Assembly: GCA_016840085.1 (NCBI GenBank)
Contig: JAEOTA010000086.1
Location: 62,001-126,000, forward strand
Origin: Promethearchaeota archaeon
GTDB taxonomy: Archaea > Asgardarchaeota > Lokiarchaeia > Sigyniarchaeales > SOKP01
Length of the DNA: 64,000 nucleotides
Direction: 5' to 3'
A model generated the notes under the pieces. That model saw only the letters and a program-made list of their open reading frames with translations, was not told where the DNA came from and did not search any database. Below, piece after piece: positions 59,514 through 64,000 of this stretch. A program made the translations under genes and the position numbers. Every line of letters starts with the position of its first letter. Positions within the stretch are counted from its first letter, which is position 1.

Positions 59514-60983
59514 ATGGATTATCAAATTTTAAAAAATCATGATTTTACTTGGAAAAAAGTACTATTAATTAAACCAAATTATAGAACCACTGGCTTGGAC
59601 TATTATAATATGGATTTTCCTCCAATTAATCTGACATATATAGCTAGCTATTTAAATGATTTAAATGTAAATGTAGAAATCCTTGATACAAAATTAAAAA
59701 ATCTAAAGAGTAGTCAAATAAAGAAAAAGATAAAGAAATTTAACCCAAATATTGTTGGAATTTCTGTTTTTGTATCCGCTGCATTAAAAGCTTCAATTGA
59801 CATAGCAAAAATTGTGAAAGAGGTTAAACCAAATTGTATTGTGGTCTTTGGTGGGCGACATCCTACCTTTGAACCTGATTCAACGCTTAATATAGATGAA
59901 GTTGATATTTTAGTAAGAGGAGAAGGAGAGTTAACATTTAGAGAATTAATCATTAAAGGTACTCCTGATGGTGTAAAAGGGATTTCCTATAAATCTAATG
60001 GAAAAGTAATTCATAATCCTGATAGGCCATTATTAAAAGATATTGAGAACATTAAATTCCCTTTAAGAGAACTGACAAAGAAAAATAAATATCGGATGTT
60101 TACAGTGAGATTAGAAACGGTTGAAACCTCAAGAGGTTGTCCTTACACGTGCAAATTTTGTACGACTCATATTTTCAATAATCAATTATGGAGAGCACGA
60201 CCAGTCGAAAAAATTATAATAGAATTAAAATTCATCTCTAGAAATCGAAAAATTACAGATATTTTTTTTGTTGACGATAATTTAACTGTAAATACTAATA
60301 GAATTGAAAGACTATGCGATAGAATAATAGAATGCAAACAAAACAAAGAAATTAATGACTTTAAATTTTTTGCACAGATTAGAGCCGATTCAGTCGCAAA
60401 AGCTCCTCAAATGGTAAAAAAAATGGCTGAAGCGGGGTTCTGGGCAGTTTTTATTGGGATTGAGAGTGTTAATTAAGACTCTCTTAAAGAAATCAGAAAA
60501 GGTTTCAACTTTAAGAAAGTAGTTGAAGCACTTAAAATTTTACACGATAATAACATAATTGTAATTGGGAATTTGATAATTGGGGTTGATTTAAACGAAA
60601 CAGAGGAAGAAATTATTAAAGAAATCGAATTTATGAAAACTGTGGATGTTGATATAGTGAGCTTTGTGTTATTAACTCCATTTCCCGGAAGCGATACAAT
60701 GAAAGAATTAGAAGCACAGAATTTAGTTATTTCTAAGGATTGGGCTAAATACACAGTTTTTTATCCTGTTATCAAAACACACAAATTAAGCCCAACACAA
60801 TTATATAATCTATTATATTTTTCTTTTAGAGAACTTAAATATGTAAATAATTTGAAAGGGATAGGTTATCATGTACTAAAATCTCGAGGGTTACTATTTC
60901 TTTTAAATCCTATACGATTTTTATCCTTTATCAATTCTTTCCTAAAAGTAAGATGTTTATTCAAAGAATTCCAGAAAAGCTGA
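59514..60983 (+). pseudogene. B12-binding radical SAM protein, tandem copy interrupted by TAA
   Basis: A paralogue of the preceding gene in one reading frame except for TAA at 60474-60476. The first part has VFGGRHPTFEPDSTL, RGEGELTFREL and ETSRGCPYTCKFCTT (CxxxCxxC). It ends GIESVN, and after the stop the same frame continues DSLKEIRKGFNFKKVVEAL and FVLLTPFPGSDTMKELEAQN to a proper C-terminus near 60980. Alignment with the intact copy (GVEATDNKGLKIV) shows the stop replaces one residue, so it is a single base substitution or sequencing error. No SECIS or similar recoding signal is visible. It may be a young pseudogene. Confidence 0.85.
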
Positions 60984-61067
60984 AATCTCTTTTGGTATTC
61001 GCTTATAGCATTGCTAACTTTTTTTACTAAACTTTTAATAATAAAATATAATTGAATTATTTAAACC

Positions 61068-61328
61068 ATGAATGAAATTAGAGGCACTCTTTTTGCTATT
61101 ATAAAGGGAAAGGGAACAAAATCGGAAGGACCTGAATATTTCATTAAACCATTGGATGATTACAAAGACAGATGGTCAGAAATACTCGTTAGGAAAAAAA
61201 CTCACATGTGGGAAAAAGATCCTGAATTGCATAAATTTTTAAATAAAAAAGTGTTGATAATCGGAGAGATAATCGAGACAAAGAGTATAATTACTGTTGA
61301 CTATTCAAAAGTAAAGCAGATAGAATGA
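61068..61328 (+). CDS. Small protein of unknown function, 86 residues
   Basis: A strand-rich 86-residue protein from ATG 61068: EIRGTLFAIIKGKGTKSEGP, PEYFIKPLDDYKDRW, then VLIIGEIIETKSIITVDYSK. The alternating pattern suggests an OB-like or SH3-like barrel. I do not recognise a family. It stands alone between the radical SAM pair and the acyl-CoA dehydrogenase, with a TATA-like AAAATATAATTG upstream. Composition and codon use look like a real gene. Confidence 0.65.
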   Translation: MNEIRGTLFAIIKGKGTKSEGPEYFIKPLDDYKDRWSEILVRKKTHMWEKDPELHKFLNKKVLIIGEIIETKSIITVDYSKVKQIE

Positions 61329-61352
61329 GGTATTGTTTAAATACTGTCCATC

Positions 61353-62597
61353 TTATCCATAGTGCTTTTCCTCCTCTTGGTCTGCATCGATTGCATCCAA
61401 TTCAATATCTCGACCAAGCCATTTTTCACTTAACATTTCCTTATAATATTCATGTTGGATTATTAGATTCATAATTTCTGTTGTTCCCGTCCAAATTTCA
61501 CCTATTCTGGCGTCTCGTAGTAATCTTTCAATTGGATAAACCGTTGTATAACCAATTCCCCCCATAATTTGCATGGAATTATTAATTACTTTCCAACATG
61601 ATTTAGTTGAAAATTTCTTCGATTCAGAAACTAATCTTCTCTGAAGGGCAGGTGGAGCTCCAGCATCAATACTTTTAGCAGTGTTATAAACAATAGATCG
61701 TGTTGCATCTAATAAAGTGATGCTATCTGCTATCAGAAAACTCACTCCCTGAAAATTTCTTATAGCTTGCCCGAAAGCTTTTCTTTTAGTGCTGTATTTT
61801 GTGGCAATTCGTAAACAAGCCCTTGCTAACCCAATAAATCCCGATGCTGTGGTTAAACGTTCAGGAACCATCATTTGATAGAATATTTTTCCACCAGCAC
61901 CCTCCTCAAGAATGATATTTTCTTCGGGAACTTTAACATTATTAAATTTTATTCTACCAGCACCACCACCTCTGGTCCCTAGTATACCATAAATATATTC
62001 AACAGCAACATCTTCAGTTCTATCTACTATGAATAAACTTAATTTTTTATGAGGATCTGCTTTTGGATCTAAATTGGTTTTCGCATACACTAAAAAGAAA
62101 TCTGCTCCCTCTGCCCCTACTACAAAACGTTTTTCCCCATTCAAGATATAATAATCACCTTCCTTCACCGCAGTAGATGTAGCTCCAAAGAAATCGGAAC
62201 CCCCTCTTGGTTCAGTTAAGGCTTCAGCAGTAAATTTTTTTCCTTCACACATAGGTTTAAGATATTTAAGTTTTTGCTCTTCTGTCCCAAAAATATTTAG
62301 AGCTTCCCCACAAATACTCGGTAAAGAAAATAAACATGCAAGTGAACTCCCCAACATACCTATTTCTTCTTGAGCAATAATTTCACTTTCCCAATTTAAC
62401 CCTCTTCCACAATATTCCTTAGGAAATCGTATTCCTATGAGATTTTGTTTTGCTAATGCATGTAACCATTCGCTTGGATATTGAACTTCATTGTTATCCA
62501 TTTTTCTTAATAATGAGGGAGAAACAGCTTCTTTAACGAATTGCTGCACTTCTTCTCTAAACTTTTTGTTTTCTTCACTTAGTAAATAATCATACAT
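61353..62597 (-). CDS. Acyl-CoA dehydrogenase family flavoprotein
   Basis: A 414-residue FAD enzyme that introduces or removes a double bond in acyl-CoA. Features in order: an N-terminal helical domain (LIGIRFPKEYCGRGLNWESE, about residues 52-71), the substrate/FAD loop FTAEALTEPRGGSDFFGATS (about 132-151), the beta domain, and the C-terminal helices with TKRKAFGQAIRNFQGVSFLI (about 268-287), NSMQIMGGIGYTTVYPIERL (about 344-363) and RDARIGEIWTGTTEIM (about 365-380). The catalytic base position in the last motif reads Glu-Ile-Trp-Thr-Gly-Thr-Thr-Glu. The electron acceptor is unknown (ETF genes are not here). Confidence 0.93.
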   Translation of the reverse strand: MYDYLLSEENKKFREEVQQFVKEAVSPSLLRKMDNNEVQYPSEWLHALAKQNLIGIRFPKEYCGRGLNWESEIIAQEEIGMLGSSLACLFSLPSICGEALNIFGTEEQKLKYLKPMCEGKKFTAEALTEPRGGSDFFGATSTAVKEGDYYILNGEKRFVVGAEGADFFLVYAKTNLDPKADPHKKLSLFIVDRTEDVAVEYIYGILGTRGGGAGRIKFNNVKVPEENIILEEGAGGKIFYQMMVPERLTTASGFIGLARACLRIATKYSTKRKAFGQAIRNFQGVSFLIADSITLLDATRSIVYNTAKSIDAGAPPALQRRLVSESKKFSTKSCWKVINNSMQIMGGIGYTTVYPIERLLRDARIGEIWTGTTEIMNLIIQHEYYKEMLSEKWLGRDIELDAIDADQEEEKHYG

Positions 62598-62819
62598 TTT
62601 TTCTTATCCCTAAATCATTTATATTGCAATTAAGTAATGATGAGTTTAATAAAAATAATGATTAGATCTAATTTTATTAGTTTACAATGATTTCTCAAAT
62701 TCATACTTCAATTATAGTTCAACAGTTTAAACTATAAATATCATTAACATTTTACACACATTAAAGCAACTTAATAGTTAAACTTTATACTATCAAACTC
62801 TAAAATAGGGGATTTACTT
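62598..62819. other. Divergent promoter region
   Basis: About 220 bases between the divergent acyl-CoA dehydrogenase and MFS transporter genes. A/T-rich with TATA-like stretches; no RNA gene or repeat recognised. Confidence 0.35.
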
Positions 62820-64000
62820 ATGTTCACAAAAATTAAACGTATATATAACGAATACCCCAAAGCGTTTAAAGTGCTGACTCTCGCCACTTTCATTGACATG
62901 CTAGGATCATTTTTATTGTATCCTTTTTACGCACTGTATATAACCGAGCATTTTGGGGTAGGGATGATTCAAGTAGGATTCCTATTTTCGATCTTTTCGG
63001 CAGGAAATATATTTGGTAGTATAATCGGAGGAGCTTTAGCCGATAAATATGGTCGTCGTGCGATGGTCATAATTGGGTTGGTTGCAAGTGGGATAGGAAG
63101 CATCCTAATGGGAATAGTCAATAATCTGAATATTTTTTACATAATCGCTGGACTTTTAGGTTTAGTAGGCAATTTTGGAGGTCCAGCACGACAAGCAATG
63201 GTAGCCGATTTACTTCCAAAGGAAAAACAAGCAGAAGGATTTGGAATTCTACGCGTGGCATTTAATCTTTCAGCAGTGATTGGTCCTCTTCTTGGTGGAT
63301 TTATAGTAACCCAATCCTATATGTTATTATTTATTGCGGATGCTGTGAGTAGCATAATTACTGCTGTTATTGTGTATGTTGTTATTCCAGAGACGAAACC
63401 TCAAATACAGGATGATCACTCAGAAGAAACAGTAATGAAAACTATTATTGGATACAAAGATGTGGTAAAGGATTGGAAATTTATGTTATTTCTATCTGTG
63501 TCCGCTATAACGGTTTTAGTATATATGCAAATGAATAGTACACTATCAGTATTCTTACGGGATGTTCATGGGTTCCCCGTGCAAGGCTTTGCTTTGTTGT
63601 TAAGTATGAATGCACTGATGGTAGTATTATTTCAATTCTGGATAACTAGGAAGATTTCAAAGTATGCTCCCATGAAGATGATGGCCTTTGGAGCTATGTT
63701 TCTTATGATTGGTTTTGGTATGTATGGTTTTATTTCTGAGCCATACCTGTTTTTCATCGCTATGGTTATTATTACAGTGGGGGAAATGATTGTATTCCCT
63801 ATTGGACAAGTTGCAGCTGCATCTTTTGCTCCTGAAGATAAACGAGGACGGTATATGGCAGTGTTTGCTTTTCAATGGGCGATCCCGAACCTGTTTGGAG
63901 TTTTAGCCGCTGGATTAATTATGGAGTATATTGGACCAAATTGGGTATGGTATTTAGCTGGTTTTCTATCTCTGATTTCAATAATAGGGTTTTGGCTGCT
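62820..64000 (+). CDS. Major facilitator superfamily transporter, truncated at the window end
   Basis: A membrane transporter open to the last base (at least 393 codons). It starts at ATG 62820 (MFTKIKRIYNEYPKAF), then has hydrophobic segments alternating with the loop motif GGALADKYGRRAMVIIG (about residues 75-91), the MFS motif A between helices two and three, and RQAMVADLLPKEKQAEGFGI (about 123-142), a second conserved loop. Substrate unknown, an efflux pump of the drug/proton antiporter type being most likely. The DNA has noticeably more G and C than the rest of the window, so recent acquisition is possible. Confidence 0.9.
   Translation, partial: MFTKIKRIYNEYPKAFKVLTLATFIDMLGSFLLYPFYALYITEHFGVGMIQVGFLFSIFSAGNIFGSIIGGALADKYGRRAMVIIGLVASGIGSILMGIVNNLNIFYIIAGLLGLVGNFGGPARQAMVADLLPKEKQAEGFGILRVAFNLSAVIGPLLGGFIVTQSYMLLFIADAVSSIITAVIVYVVIPETKPQIQDDHSEETVMKTIIGYKDVVKDWKFMLFLSVSAITVLVYMQMNSTLSVFLRDVHGFPVQGFALLLSMNALMVVLFQFWITRKISKYAPMKMMAFGAMFLMIGFGMYGFISEPYLFFIAMVIITVGEMIVFPIGQVAAASFAPEDKRGRYMAVFAFQWAIPNLFGVLAAGLIMEYIGPNWVWYLAGFLSLISIIGFWL

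Noticed and set aside
60474..60476. Recoded stop in the radical SAM gene
   Set aside because: Pyrrolysine uses TAG and selenocysteine TGA; TAA has no known recoding in archaea, so a mutation or sequence error is more likely.
1..64000. CRISPR arrays, insertion sequences, prophage or replication origin
   Set aside because: No regularly spaced direct repeats, transposase or integrase genes, phage structural genes, or Cdc6/ORB-like clusters were seen.

Overview
This 64 kb window is a chromosomal segment of an AT-rich archaeon, most likely an Asgard archaeon of the Lokiarchaeia type. The archaeal assignment rests on fibrillarin/Nop5, TFB, proteasome alpha, SBDS, the Rrp4-Rrp41-Rrp42 exosome, GatDE, archaeal-type SAM synthetase, eL43, prefoldin beta and tRNA introns. 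The Asgard assignment is an inference from a Ras-like GTPase fused to a winged helix, a roadblock/LC7 protein, AN1 zinc fingers on membrane protease-like proteins and a JAMM-domain protein.

Layout. 1-6.8 kb: a plus-strand run of six genes that I cannot assign to a known system. It comprises two large unknown proteins, an AAA+ ATPase, a coiled-coil protein, a coiled-coil protein that looks like a catalytically dead SMC/Rad50 head, and a small winged-helix protein resembling ScpB/kite subunits. 6.9-12.6 kb: LSm-like protein, HypB, an AN1-rhomboid-like protein without a catalytic dyad, an AN1-site-2-protease, small zinc-ribbon and acidic proteins, and SAM synthetase. 12.8-17.1 kb: two HTH regulators, RNase HII (interrupted by a 30-nt hairpin insertion that looks like a bulge-helix-bulge mRNA intron) and the C/D-box RNP pair FlpA-Nop5. 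17.2-21.5 kb: PyrD-PyrK, the GTPase-winged-helix fusion, a decayed copy of the pyrK 3' end and a macrodomain protein. 21.6-30.6 kb: Elp3, a small RHH-like protein, GatE-GatD, a serine beta-lactamase-family hydrolase, uL2 and TFB. 31-35.3 kb: two tandem orphan signalling proteins (RHH + histidine-phosphotransfer-like helices + receiver), a methyltransferase and a JAMM protein. 35.5-36.3 kb: four tRNA genes, two of them with introns.

36.4-52.6 kb: a DUF2110-like protein, roadblock, then the conserved archaeal proteasome/exosome/translation superoperon (psmA, SBDS, rrp4, rrp41, rrp42 ... eL43, pcc1, pfdB), split by two oppositely oriented genes (a lipocalin-like protein and a rifampicin-phosphotransferase-like enzyme). 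It is followed by a DHH phosphoesterase, an ECF transporter module (two ATPases and EcfT), and Cgi121 facing a THUMP protein and Sua5, so several t6A tRNA-modification components lie within 6 kb. 52.7-64 kb: a four-subunit 2-oxoacid:ferredoxin oxidoreductase, a ZPR1-like zinc-finger protein, a phosphofructokinase with PPi-type residues, two tandem B12-binding radical SAM proteins (the second broken by a stop), an acyl-CoA dehydrogenase and a truncated MFS transporter.

Two themes cut across the regions. First, short (28-30 nt) hairpin introns occur in two tRNAs, one of them in the T loop, and a matching element sits in a protein gene. Second, several genes have homology or plausible sequence that extends upstream of any ATG/GTG/TTG to an ATT or ATA codon, some behind a Shine-Dalgarno-like motif, so initiation in this genome may be more permissive than usual.
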